A DNA stretch of 58,935 bases from Lachnospiraceae bacterium (GCA_017456585.1 JAFTJD010000040.1:1-58935); one strand, 5' to 3'; shown: positions 38,757 to 46,982, numbered from the stretch's first letter. The notes: a model not told the origin generated them from the letters alone. Numbers and translations are program-made.

Positions 38757-39884
38757 ATGACATTTGGACAGGTGATTAAGAAGGCACGAAGAAATGCTGA
38801 CATGACACAGGAGCAGCTTGCTGAGATATTGTCGGTATCACCACAGGCAATAAGTAGATGGGAGACGGATTCAGCCATGCCGGATATATCAATGCTTCCG
38901 GCGATATGCAATGTATTTGATATATCCGCGGACGAACTTCTGGGTATCAATGCTGAAAGAAAGGCAGAAAGGATAGAGGGGATTTTAAGAGAGGCCAGAG
39001 TGTTCTCGGGAAGAGGTTATTATAGTGAAGCAAGGGATATTCTGGAGAAAGGTTTTCGAGAATTTCCTAATTCTCATCAGCTGATGCGTGATCTTATGTA
39101 TGTGGCTTATTGGCAAAGCGAACAGCTGGATAAATATAACGAGGAAGAGATAAAAGCTTTTACAAATCAGGCGATTTCACTTGGTGAAAGATTACTTGAG
39201 ACATGTGTTGAGGATTATGTCAGACACAGTGCTATACAGATACTTTGTTTTGCTTACTGCAATATCGGGGAGGATGAGAAAGCCAAAGAGCTTGCATTAA
39301 CCATGCCGATAATTGCGACCTCACAGGAGCTGCTTCTTACGAGAGTTCTTAAAGGTAGTGATAAGTATTATGCTAAGCAACGTGAGGTTTATATGCTCTT
39401 GCAAAATTTTGGCAATTGCATCGGTGGAAGACATAATACTAAGCTTGACTCGGGGGAGTGGGCATATACCAATGATGAGGTTGCTAAGCTTAGGGATAAG
39501 AAGATTGCGATATATGACATTATGTTTGAGGAAGGGGATTATGGTTTCTATCATTGTCATTTGTCAGCATGCCACGAAGCACAGGCGAGATACTATGCGG
39601 AAAATGGAAATGCAGATAAGGTGCTTCATCATCTTTCGAAGGCGGCTTGGCATGCGGTTTCGTTTGTTAGCTGTTGTGAAGGAGACGGAAAGCATACCTC
39701 GCTTATCTTCAGAGGATACGAGGAGTATGGCTCGTTTTCAATGAGTGAAACAGATAATGAAGCTATGTGTATTCTTAAAAAGATGCAAGATTCCGTGTAT
39801 GATTTCGTGCGCGATAGAAGCGAATTTACTAAGGCAGAAGAAGAGCTGCGAGAATATGCGGATAAGTGGAAGGTTGAGGTTTAG
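38757..39884 (+). CDS. XRE-family transcriptional regulator with TPR-like C-terminal domain
   Basis: A 375-residue protein. Residues about 5-60 form a Cro/C1-type helix-turn-helix (IKKARRNADMTQEQLAEILS, then VSPQAISRWETDSAMPDISM), followed by a long helical region with tetratricopeptide-like repeats (YYSEARDILEKGFREFPNS). This layout is common in Firmicutes regulators that sense peptides or cell state, but the ligand is unknown. The ATG at 38757 follows AAGGGGA; an in-frame ATG at 38706 lacks a ribosome site. It is monocistronic, between two copies of the family A repeat. Confidence 0.82.
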   Translation: MTFGQVIKKARRNADMTQEQLAEILSVSPQAISRWETDSAMPDISMLPAICNVFDISADELLGINAERKAERIEGILREARVFSGRGYYSEARDILEKGFREFPNSHQLMRDLMYVAYWQSEQLDKYNEEEIKAFTNQAISLGERLLETCVEDYVRHSAIQILCFAYCNIGEDEKAKELALTMPIIATSQELLLTRVLKGSDKYYAKQREVYMLLQNFGNCIGGRHNTKLDSGEWAYTNDEVAKLRDKKIAIYDIMFEEGDYGFYHCHLSACHEAQARYYAENGNADKVLHHLSKAAWHAVSFVSCCEGDGKHTSLIFRGYEEYGSFSMSETDNEAMCILKKMQDSVYDFVRDRSEFTKAEEELREYADKWKVEV

Positions 39885-40002
39885 ACTATTAATTATAAAT
39901 GGTGATTTTGAACTAAAAATCTCCTGATGGACTTGACATGTTTAGAAACAATCAAATAGGGAGTTTTTGGCGACTATATAGGCGCAAAGGTTCCCTGTTT
40001 TT

Positions 40003-40276
40003 CATCCGGATGACCGCGAAATTAGAAATCTATCCGTTGAAAATCTTCAAAAAAATTCTTCGGTTTCATCCAGAAACTTCGATATGCAAGAATCTATCCG
40101 TTGAAAAATGCAAAAATGTGCTGCATATTTAGTTTTGTCATGGGAAAATCAAGAGTTTTTGCGGCTATAACAAGATGCTTTGGCAAATCTATCGGAAAAA
40201 GCTTGATTTTTGACTTGAAAATTTACGGCTATATCAAGCAAGAATCGGGAATCTAGCGGATTTTGGGTGAAAATGG
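40003..40276 (+). repeat. Dispersed ~275-bp repeat family A, copy 3
   Basis: Opens CATCCGGATGACCGCGAAAT, with motifs AATCTATCCG, AATCTATCCG, AATCTATCGG and AATCTAGCGG at about 40027, 40091, 40186 and 40250 (spacing 64, 95, 64). The hairpin GTTTC-ATCCA-GAAAC is present. It is immediately followed by family B copy 2. Together they fill the gene-free stretch 39885-40450. Confidence 0.8.
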
Positions 40277-40310
40277 AGTATATTGAAGGGAAAGTAATGC
40301 GTGGCTTGGT

Positions 40311-40444
40311 AATGAGCCATGCCCCTCGTGTGCTGGAGCACACTCGGTCACGGGCATTCGCCCTATTGTCCATAGGATAAATAAGTTCTTCCGTGTGCAA
40401 GCACCCGACGAACTATATTTATCCTATGTCCAGCATGGCTCATT
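40311..40444. repeat. Palindromic repeat family B, copy 2
   Basis: A 134-bp element with perfect 12-bp terminal inverted repeats AATGAGCCATGC (40311-40322) and GCATGGCTCATT (40433-40444). Inside is a GC-rich part that is the reverse complement of the 45-bp unit of copy 1, with hairpins GTGTGC/GCACAC and GGGC/GCCC. A long AT-rich hairpin (40371-40388 with 40410-40428) completes it. No transposase is present, so it is MITE-like at most. Confidence 0.75.
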
Positions 40445-40534
40445 GCTTTCGTGAACATTTACAAAACTTTAACATAATGTGAACATTTCTTAAAAACTCC
40501 TGCTTTATTATAACGCATGTAAGTTGATAGAAAC

Positions 40535-40549
40535 AAAACAACATGAAAA
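40535..40549 (+). promoter_or_regulatory. Candidate operator upstream of the reductase gene
   Basis: AAAACAACATGAAAA lies 30 bases before the start codon. Near-identical sequences occur three times upstream of the BMC operon. It is proposed as a shared operator by motif recurrence only. A -10-like TATTATAA is at about 40506. Confidence 0.4.
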
Positions 40550-40579
40550 TATAATAAAGATTGAAAAGGAGAAATGACA

Positions 40580-41593
40580 ATGAGTAACAGAATGTATTTA
40601 GTAACAGGAGCAGCAGGATTTTTAGGAAGCACAATTTGCAGACAGTTGGTTGAAAGAGGAGACAGGGTAAGAGCGTTTGTATTGCCTAATGATAAGTCGG
40701 TTGTATATTTGCCTGAAGAGGTTGAAATCTGTAAGGGTGATATATGCGAGATGGATGATGTGAAGAGATTCTTCGAGGTTCCGGAAGGAACAGAGACAAT
40801 AGTGCTTCATATCGCAAGCATAGTAACGGTTGCGCCGGACTATGATCCGCTTGTAATGAATGTAAATGTTGGCGGAACAAAGAACATAATCAGATGTTGC
40901 CTCACACATCCGGAGTGCAAGAAGCTTGTATATTGCAGTAGTACAGGCGCAATTCCGGAGACGAAGAAGGGTAAGAGAATCAAAGAGGTAATGTATTTTG
41001 ATGAGGACCAGGTAGTGGGATGTTACAGCCGTTCAAAGGCGATTGCAACACAGGCTGTACTTGATGCGGTAAAGACAGATGGCTTAAATGCATGTGTAGT
41101 GCATCCGAGTGGTATCCTCGGACCTGAGGATTTCGCAATGGGCGAGACAACCAAGACTGTTGTGCAGATTATAAATGGCGAGATGCCGATGGGTATAGAT
41201 GGTTCATTCAATCTTTGTGATGTGCGTGACCTTGCGGCAGGAACAATAGCGGCAGCAGACAAAGGTAGAAAGGGACATTGCTATATCCTTGGGAATGAGG
41301 AGGTATCCTTTAAGGATTTTGCAAATATGCTTGTCAGAGAGTCTGATTGCAAGCCGATTAAGCAGTTCTTGCCGATAAGTATGGCTAACTTACTTGCATC
41401 TATGCTTGAAAAGAAGGCGAAGAGAAGCGGAAAGAAGCCACTTATGACAACCTTTTCTGTTTATAATCTTGCAAGAAACAATAAGTTTGATTCAAGCAAG
41501 GCCAGGGCTGAACTTGGTTACACAACGCGTTCATACGAAGAGACAATCCGCGATGAAATCGCATGGTTGAAGGCGCAGGGTAAGATTGCATAG
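40580..41593 (+). CDS. NAD(P)-dependent epimerase/reductase (dihydroflavonol-reductase-like)
   Basis: A 337-residue extended short-chain dehydrogenase. The Rossmann motif TGAAGFLGS is at residues 9-17, and the catalytic Tyr-Lys pair is in CYSRSKA with the preceding YCSSTGA serine. This is closest to aldehyde/ketone reductases of the DFR type. The ATG at 40580 is chosen because an alternative six bases upstream lies too close to AAGGAG. It sits directly upstream of the BMC operon and shares a putative operator with it. It might reduce lactaldehyde or a related aldehyde; this is inference. It has its own terminator, so it is not part of the BMC transcript. Confidence 0.75.
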   Translation: MSNRMYLVTGAAGFLGSTICRQLVERGDRVRAFVLPNDKSVVYLPEEVEICKGDICEMDDVKRFFEVPEGTETIVLHIASIVTVAPDYDPLVMNVNVGGTKNIIRCCLTHPECKKLVYCSSTGAIPETKKGKRIKEVMYFDEDQVVGCYSRSKAIATQAVLDAVKTDGLNACVVHPSGILGPEDFAMGETTKTVVQIINGEMPMGIDGSFNLCDVRDLAAGTIAAADKGRKGHCYILGNEEVSFKDFANMLVRESDCKPIKQFLPISMANLLASMLEKKAKRSGKKPLMTTFSVYNLARNNKFDSSKARAELGYTTRSYEETIRDEIAWLKAQGKIA

Positions 41594-41637
41594 GTTAACT
41601 GAAAGTTTGTTTTTTAAAATAAAAGGATAAAAACAGT

Positions 41638-41684
41638 AAAACACAACATGAAAAGAAGTGAAAACAACATAAAACAACATTTTT
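41638..41684 (+). promoter_or_regulatory. Cluster of AACAACAT direct repeats upstream of the BMC operon
   Basis: AACACAACATGAAAA (41640-41654), then AAAACAACAT (41661-41670) and AAAACAACAT (41671-41680) lie in tandem. An inverted TGTTGTTTTGT sits just before the -35 box (about 41748-41758). DeoR-family regulators often bind direct repeats, and a DeoR gene ends this locus. The sites are 80-125 bases upstream of the promoter, which leaves activation, looping or control of the upstream gene open. Confidence 0.45.
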
Positions 41685-41711
41685 GATGAAAAAATTTATA
41701 TATTAGGAAAT

Positions 41712-41748
41712 AAAAAGCAGAAAAAACATGTGAGTTTTTCTGCTTTTT
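41712..41748. terminator. Terminator between the reductase and the BMC promoter
   Basis: AAAAAGCAGAAAAA (41712-41725) pairs with TTTTTCTGCTTTTT (41735-41748), with a 9-base loop and a T-run. It should insulate the BMC promoter from read-through. Confidence 0.8.
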
Positions 41749-41760
41749 TGTTGTTTTGTA

Positions 41761-41789
41761 TTGACACCATAGGACGAAAGTATTATAAT
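41761..41789 (+). promoter_or_regulatory. Consensus promoter of the BMC operon
   Basis: A perfect TTGACA (41761-41766), a 17-base spacer and a perfect TATAAT (41784-41789) lie 40 bases before the dehydratase gene. Such a strong promoter implies tight repression or control when the substrate is absent. Confidence 0.85.
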
Positions 41790-41829
41790 AGGAGACAGTG
41801 GAGTAGTATCGAAGGAAAGGAGAACGGAT

Positions 41830-44352
41830 ATGAAGTATAACAACACACCGGTTGCTAAGAGTGCGAGAATCGACAGGATGATAGAATACTTATATTCGAA
41901 GATGCCTGAGATCGAAGCTGACAGAGCTGAACTTGTTACGGAGAGCTTTAAGGAAACAGAAGGGCTCCCGATGATAACAAGAAAGGCTAAGGCTTTTGAA
42001 CATATTATGGACAACCTCCCGATTGTTTTGAGACCGGAGGAGCTTATCGTTGGAAGTGCGACGATTAATCCGAGAGGCTGTCAGGTGTTCCCTGAGTTTT
42101 CGTTTTCATGGCTTGAAGATGAGTTCGAGACTGTAGCAACAAGAGTCGCAGATCCTTTTTACATATCAGACGATACCAAGAAGAGACTTCATGAAGTGTA
42201 CAAATATTGGCCGGGTAAGACAACAAGCGAACTTGCGATGTCATATATGGCTCCTGAAGCCAGACAGGCTATAGAACATAATGTGTTTACTGTTGGTAAT
42301 TATTTTTACAATGGTGTAGGACATGTTACTGTAAAGTATGACGAGGTTATCAAGATTGGTTATCGCGGAATTATTAATAAGGCTAAGGCAGAACTTGCGA
42401 AATGTAATTTCGGAGATGAAGATTATGCATCTAAGACACATTTTCTTAATGCAGTAATCACAAGCTGTGAAGCTGTAATAAGATATGCGAAGAGATATTC
42501 CAAGCTTGCTTATGATGAGGCTGCTAAGTGTAGCGACCCTGTAAGAAAGCAGGAACTTCTGGTTATTGCCAAGAACTGTGAGAATGTGCCGGAGAATGGC
42601 GCTAACGGCTTCTATGAGGCTTGCCAGACATTTTGGTTTGTACAGATGATTCTTCAGATTGAGTCCAGTGGACATTCGATTTCACCGGGACGATTTGATC
42701 AGTATATGTATCCTTACTATGAGGCGGATATTAAGAACGGCAAGATTACGAGAGAATTTGCACAAGAGCTTATGGATAATATCTGGATTAAGCTTAATGA
42801 CCTCAACAAGGTAAGAGATGCAGCCAGTGCAGAAGGCTTTGCGGGATATGGACTTTTTCAGAATCTTATCGCGGGCGGACAGAATGCAATGGGTATGGAT
42901 GTGACGAATGACTTGTCATTTATGTGCCTTGAGGCAACATTGCATGTTCGTTTGCCACAACCGTCACTTTCGGTTCGTATCTGGAACGGAACACCGGATG
43001 ATTTTATTCTTAAGGCGGCAGAAGTTACCAGAGAAGGAATGGGTGTTCCTGCATATTACAATGATGAGGTTATTATACCGGCACTTATTAATCGTGGACT
43101 TACGATGGAGGAAGCCAGAGAATATAACATCATCGGATGTGTAGAACCTCAGACACCGGGTAAGACAGAGGGTTGGCACGATGCGGCATTCTTCAATATG
43201 TGCCGAGTGCTTGAGATTACACTTGCTAATGGTAAATCAGACGGAGTGCAGATAGGACCTAAGACAGGCGATGTATTGCAGATGAAGAGTTTTGATGAAC
43301 TCTTTGAGGCATACAAGATTCAGATGGAATACATGATTAGCTTGCTTGTTAATGCAGATAATGCGGTTGACATGGCGCACATGACGAGATGCCCATTACC
43401 TTATGAATCATCGATGGTGGATGATTGTATAGCTAAAGGCAAGAGCTTACAGGAGGGCGGTGCGGTTTATAATTTCACCGGACCACAGGGCTTTGGTATC
43501 GCTAATGTTGCGGATGCGCTTTTTGCAATTAAGAAGCTTGTATTTGAAGATAAGAAAGTCTCTATGGCTGAGTATATGGAAGCTGTCAGAGATAATTTCG
43601 GCAAGGGAATTCCTGCTGACAGAGCACAGGAGGTTACAACTAAGGTTGTAAGAGAGCTTGTTGCTAAAGGTGAGAAGGTTACGGAAGAGCAGATAGCGAA
43701 GATATTCATGATGGCACTTGACGGAAATGTTAGTGACGCCAAGAAGAAACGCTATGAAGAACTTCTTAATCTTATAGATGAGTTGCCTAAGTATGGTAAC
43801 GACATTGATGAGGCAGATATTTTTGCAAGAGAGGTTGCTTACACATATACAAGACCTCTTGAGAAGTTTAGGAACCCACGTGGTGGTATGTTCCAGGCCG
43901 GTCTTTATCCGGTATCTGCTAATGTTCCGCTTGGTAAACAGACAGGTGCCACACCTGACGGAAGATTAGCGGGAACACCAATTGCAGATGGTGTCGGACC
44001 GATGTCGGGAAGAGACACGAAGGGACCTACAGCTACAGCTAATTCGGTTGCTAAGCTTGACCACTTTATCGCCTCGAACGGAACACTGTTTAACCAGAAG
44101 TTCCACCCATCAGCCCTTAAGGGACAAGGCGGATTAATTAACTTTGCAGCACTTGTTCGTGCTTACTTTGACAAGAAGGGAATGCATGCCCAGTACAATG
44201 TAGTAAGTCGTGAGACACTCATTGATGCTCAGAAGAATCCTGAGAAATACAAGAATCTTGTGGTTCGAGTAGCAGGCTACAGCGCATTGTTCACCACCTT
44301 GTCGCGATCCTTACAGGACGATATTATTAATCGTACAGAGCAGGGCTTCTAA
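41830..44352 (+). CDS. Glycyl radical 1,2-propanediol (diol) dehydratase, B12-independent
   Basis: An 840-residue glycyl radical enzyme. Visible catalytic residues are Cys437 and Glu439 in IGCVEPQ, His165 in NGVGHVTV, Asp451 in GWHDAAFFN, and the radical Gly816 in RVAGYSALF. The His and the Asp exactly 14 residues after the Cys are the pattern of glycerol/propanediol dehydratases, and argue against choline TMA-lyase. It converts 1,2-propanediol to propionaldehyde inside the microcompartment. I see no obvious encapsulation helix at either end. Its activase follows 14 bases after the stop. GGAAAGGAG precedes the ATG. Confidence 0.92.
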   Translation: MKYNNTPVAKSARIDRMIEYLYSKMPEIEADRAELVTESFKETEGLPMITRKAKAFEHIMDNLPIVLRPEELIVGSATINPRGCQVFPEFSFSWLEDEFETVATRVADPFYISDDTKKRLHEVYKYWPGKTTSELAMSYMAPEARQAIEHNVFTVGNYFYNGVGHVTVKYDEVIKIGYRGIINKAKAELAKCNFGDEDYASKTHFLNAVITSCEAVIRYAKRYSKLAYDEAAKCSDPVRKQELLVIAKNCENVPENGANGFYEACQTFWFVQMILQIESSGHSISPGRFDQYMYPYYEADIKNGKITREFAQELMDNIWIKLNDLNKVRDAASAEGFAGYGLFQNLIAGGQNAMGMDVTNDLSFMCLEATLHVRLPQPSLSVRIWNGTPDDFILKAAEVTREGMGVPAYYNDEVIIPALINRGLTMEEAREYNIIGCVEPQTPGKTEGWHDAAFFNMCRVLEITLANGKSDGVQIGPKTGDVLQMKSFDELFEAYKIQMEYMISLLVNADNAVDMAHMTRCPLPYESSMVDDCIAKGKSLQEGGAVYNFTGPQGFGIANVADALFAIKKLVFEDKKVSMAEYMEAVRDNFGKGIPADRAQEVTTKVVRELVAKGEKVTEEQIAKIFMMALDGNVSDAKKKRYEELLNLIDELPKYGNDIDEADIFAREVAYTYTRPLEKFRNPRGGMFQAGLYPVSANVPLGKQTGATPDGRLAGTPIADGVGPMSGRDTKGPTATANSVAKLDHFIASNGTLFNQKFHPSALKGQGGLINFAALVRAYFDKKGMHAQYNVVSRETLIDAQKNPEKYKNLVVRVAGYSALFTTLSRSLQDDIINRTEQGF

Positions 44353-44366
44353 GTAAGGAGGTGCGG

Positions 44367-45155
44367 ATGGAAGAATACGGTAAAGTTAAAGGCAGGATAT
44401 TTGACATCCAAAGATATTCGATTCATGATGGCCCGGGCATACGAACGATAGTTTTTCTTAAAGGCTGCGTACTTAGATGCCGTTGGTGTTGTAATCCTGA
44501 ATCACAGGAATATCAGATACAGAACATGACTATGGGTGGTAAGACCAAAGTAGTCGGGGAAGATGTGACAGTAGACTACATAATGAGCGAGATTCGTAAA
44601 GATATGTCTTATTACCATCGCTCGGGCGGAGGAGTTACACTTTCGGGTGGAGAGAGCCTTTGCCAGCCGGAATTTGCGAAAGCGATTCTGGCATCATGTA
44701 AGGAATATGGATTGCATACTGCGATTGAGTCTACAGCGTGTGCACCATTCGAAACTATAGAGACTATTTTACCTTATCTTGATTTGTATCTTATGGATAT
44801 CAAACATATAGACCCGATTAAGCATAAGGCATTTACCGGTAAGTCTAATGAACTTATTCTTGAGAATGCCGTTAAGCTTGCGAAAGTAGCGAAGGAGTTG
44901 ATTATAAGAGTTCCGGTTATACCGACTTTTAATAATACTCCGGAGGAGATTCGGGCAATTGCGGAATTTGCAAGCAAGCTTCCGGGCGTTAAGGAATTAC
45001 ATTTGCTTCCTTATCATCGTCTGGGGCAGGACAAGTACGAAGGTCTTGGCAGGGAATATACGTTAAAGCATATAGAGCCTATGACCGATGAGTACATGAA
45101 TAACCTCTTGGAGGTTGCCTCTAAATCAGGACTTAAATGCCAGATAGGCGGCTAA
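44367..45155 (+). CDS. Glycyl radical enzyme activating enzyme (radical SAM)
   Basis: A 262-residue activase that uses S-adenosylmethionine to put the radical on Gly816 of the dehydratase. The cluster motif is CVLRCRWC (CxxxCxxC) near residue 33, preceded by SIHDGPGIRT, and GGVTLSGGES follows. Many diol-dehydratase activases are about 300 residues and carry an inserted eight-cysteine ferredoxin domain after the first motif; here NPESQEYQ leads directly to the next helix and that insert is missing, as in PFL-activase. The ATG at 44367 follows AAGGAGG; an in-frame GTG at 44361 is inside the ribosome site. Confidence 0.9.
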   Translation: MEEYGKVKGRIFDIQRYSIHDGPGIRTIVFLKGCVLRCRWCCNPESQEYQIQNMTMGGKTKVVGEDVTVDYIMSEIRKDMSYYHRSGGGVTLSGGESLCQPEFAKAILASCKEYGLHTAIESTACAPFETIETILPYLDLYLMDIKHIDPIKHKAFTGKSNELILENAVKLAKVAKELIIRVPVIPTFNNTPEEIRAIAEFASKLPGVKELHLLPYHRLGQDKYEGLGREYTLKHIEPMTDEYMNNLLEVASKSGLKCQIGG

Positions 45156-45183
45156 GAAGAGAAGAAAAGCGAGGAGTTTTGAC

Positions 45184-45561
45184 ATGGATTTTACAAAACT
45201 GCTATCGAATGAGGACAAGGTCAGAATTATTCAGGAACTTGTTCCGGGTAAACAGATTACCCTTGCACACATTATCGCTAATCCGGATAAGATTCTTTAT
45301 CAGAAACTCGGACTTGATCCGAAGCTTGATTATTCCGGAGGGGCAATCGGAATACTTACGATAAGCCCGAGCGAGACTGCTGTTATAGCAGCAGACATAG
45401 CTATAAAGGCTTCTGACGTTGAACTTGGTTTTGTGGACAGATTCAGCGGTACGCTGATTGTAACAGGAACCATCTCAGCAGTAGATGCATCATTTAAGGC
45501 TATTTTGGATTATACCAAAGAAACACTTGGATACACGGTTTGCGCGTTAACCAGAACCTAG
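45184..45561 (+). CDS. pduU: BMC-H shell protein, circularly permuted PduU/EutS type
   Basis: A 125-residue shell protein. The sequence IIQELVPGKQITLAHIIANP followed later by GAIGILTISPSETAVIAADIA and LGFVDRFSGTLIVTG matches PduU/EutS, in which the BMC fold is permuted and the N-terminus forms a small beta-barrel over the hexamer pore. GAGGAG precedes the ATG. It sits between the activase and the GTPase, a usual neighbour of PduV/EutP; PduU is thought to contact PduV. Confidence 0.92.
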   Translation: MDFTKLLSNEDKVRIIQELVPGKQITLAHIIANPDKILYQKLGLDPKLDYSGGAIGILTISPSETAVIAADIAIKASDVELGFVDRFSGTLIVTGTISAVDASFKAILDYTKETLGYTVCALTRT

Positions 45562-45611
45562 TGATAAACAGTGAACCAGGCGATTTATCACTATGATGCG
45601 GAGAAAATGTT

Positions 45612-46103
45612 ATGAAGAAGATAATTTTAATGGGTAGAAGTGAGTGTGGCAAAACAACACTTATCCAGGCGCTTCGCGGAGAAAAGATAACTTATCACAA
45701 GACACAGTACATTAACAACTATGACGTGATTATCGATACTCCCGGAGAATATGCGGAGAATGCTTCACTTGGAAGAGCACTTGCTCTTTATAGCTACGAA
45801 GCAGATGTTGTAGGCTTGCTTGCAGGAGCGCATGAGAATTATACATTATATCCGCCCTGCATTACATGTATGTGTAACAGGGAAGTAATCGGTATAGTGA
45901 CGCAGATTGACAGAAAGGATGCTAATCCTGAACTTGCTGAAAGCTGGCTTAGAAATGCAGGTTGTACAACAGTCTATCATGTAAGCTCGGTTACAGGCGA
46001 GGGAGTTGACAAGATACTTGAGCATCTTAGGGAACCGGGTGACGTTCTTCCGTGGGAGGTCGAAACCAAGAAACCAAAGACGGGAAAGAAACAGGCCAAG
46101 TAA
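45612..46103 (+). CDS. EutP/PduV-like GTPase
   Basis: A 163-residue P-loop NTPase. G1 is GRSECGKTTL (residues 8-17), G3 DTPGEYAEN and G4 TQIDRKD. The C-terminal tail is lysine-rich (KKPKTGKKQAK). EutP is reported as an acetate kinase in one species, whereas PduV may link compartments to the cytoskeleton; which applies here is unclear. A conserved-looking CITCMCN segment with three cysteines lies near residue 85. It is within the operon, 50 bases after pduU. Confidence 0.85.
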   Translation: MKKIILMGRSECGKTTLIQALRGEKITYHKTQYINNYDVIIDTPGEYAENASLGRALALYSYEADVVGLLAGAHENYTLYPPCITCMCNREVIGIVTQIDRKDANPELAESWLRNAGCTTVYHVSSVTGEGVDKILEHLREPGDVLPWEVETKKPKTGKKQAK

Positions 46104-46172
46104 TTATTTCAATGGTAGAATGCAATTAGAATAAAACAAATTTTAAAACCAAAATGGTAGGAGGAAACAGAT

Positions 46173-46982
46173 ATGGTATCAGAATACGAAATCAAAAAAC
46201 AGATTTGCGAAATCGGCAAGAGAATTTATGACAGAAACATGGTTGCAGCTAACGACGGAAACATTTCCGTAAAGCTTAATGACAATGAGTTCCTTTGTAC
46301 ACCAACAGGTGTAAGTAAGGGATTTATGACACCTGATTATATTTGTAAGGTAGACGCAGAAGGTAACGTAATCCAGGCAAATGGTAACTTCAAGCCTTCA
46401 TCAGAGATTAAGATGCACATGAGAGTTTATAAGTGCAGACCGGACGTTGGATCAGTAGTACATGCTCATCCTACATTCGCTACAGCATTTGCTATCGCAG
46501 GTATTCCGCTTACAGCACCTATCATGCCTGAGGCAGTTATCGCTCTCGGATGCGTTCCGATCGCTAAGTACGGTACACCTTCAACACATGAGATTCCTGA
46601 TGCTGTAGAAGAGTGGCTTCCATACTACGATGCAGTTCTTCTTGAGAACCACGGTGCATTATCATTCAGCGTTGACTTACTTTCAGCATACCACAAGATG
46701 GAATCACTTGAGTTCTACGCAGAGCTTCTTTACAAGGCAAGAGCACTCGGCGGTCCTAAGGAACTTAGCGAGGCTCAGGTTCAGAGATTATACGAGATCA
46801 GAAGACAGTTCGGTTTACCTGGAAAGCATCCGGCTAACCTTTGTCCTGCAAAAGCAGCAGGTCAGCCAAGCTGCCATACATGTGGCGGTTCATGCTCATG
46901 CGGTAATGGAGCTTCAACAGAGTCAGATGCACTTGTTGCAGAGATTACAAAGAAGGTAATGGAGCAGTTACATTTAAAATAA
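46173..46982 (+). CDS. Class II aldolase (L-fuculose/rhamnulose-1-phosphate type) with C-terminal encapsulation peptide
   Basis: A 269-residue zinc aldolase. The metal ligands are in VHAHP (His92-type pair), the later NHG (LENHGALSF) and a Glu in SSEIKMH; NDGNISV is the phosphate-binding loop. It cleaves fuculose- or rhamnulose-1-phosphate to DHAP and lactaldehyde. The catalytic part ends near residue 225. A cysteine-rich linker (CPAKAAGQPSCHTCGGSCSC, five Cys) leads to the final helix SDALVAEITKKVMEQLHLK, an encapsulation peptide. AGGAGG precedes the ATG. Its presence marks this as a fucose/rhamnose-linked compartment. Confidence 0.92.
   Translation: MVSEYEIKKQICEIGKRIYDRNMVAANDGNISVKLNDNEFLCTPTGVSKGFMTPDYICKVDAEGNVIQANGNFKPSSEIKMHMRVYKCRPDVGSVVHAHPTFATAFAIAGIPLTAPIMPEAVIALGCVPIAKYGTPSTHEIPDAVEEWLPYYDAVLLENHGALSFSVDLLSAYHKMESLEFYAELLYKARALGGPKELSEAQVQRLYEIRRQFGLPGKHPANLCPAKAAGQPSCHTCGGSCSCGNGASTESDALVAEITKKVMEQLHLK

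Noticed and set aside
39938..40132. Small open frame of 64 codons
   Set aside because: It overlaps family A repeat copy 3, and its similarity to the frame in copy 2 follows from the DNA repeat, ending early at a stop.
35640..40280. CRISPR array suggested by regularly spaced AATCTATC motifs
   Set aside because: Only about ten bases repeat, spacing is 64-95 bases with related rather than unique intervals, and no cas genes are present.
41830..44352. Choline TMA-lyase (CutC) as identity of the glycyl radical enzyme
   Set aside because: GCVEP is shared, but the Asp 14 residues after the Cys (GWHDAAFFN) and the active-site His in NGVGH are diol-dehydratase features, and the operon has a fuculose-type aldolase.
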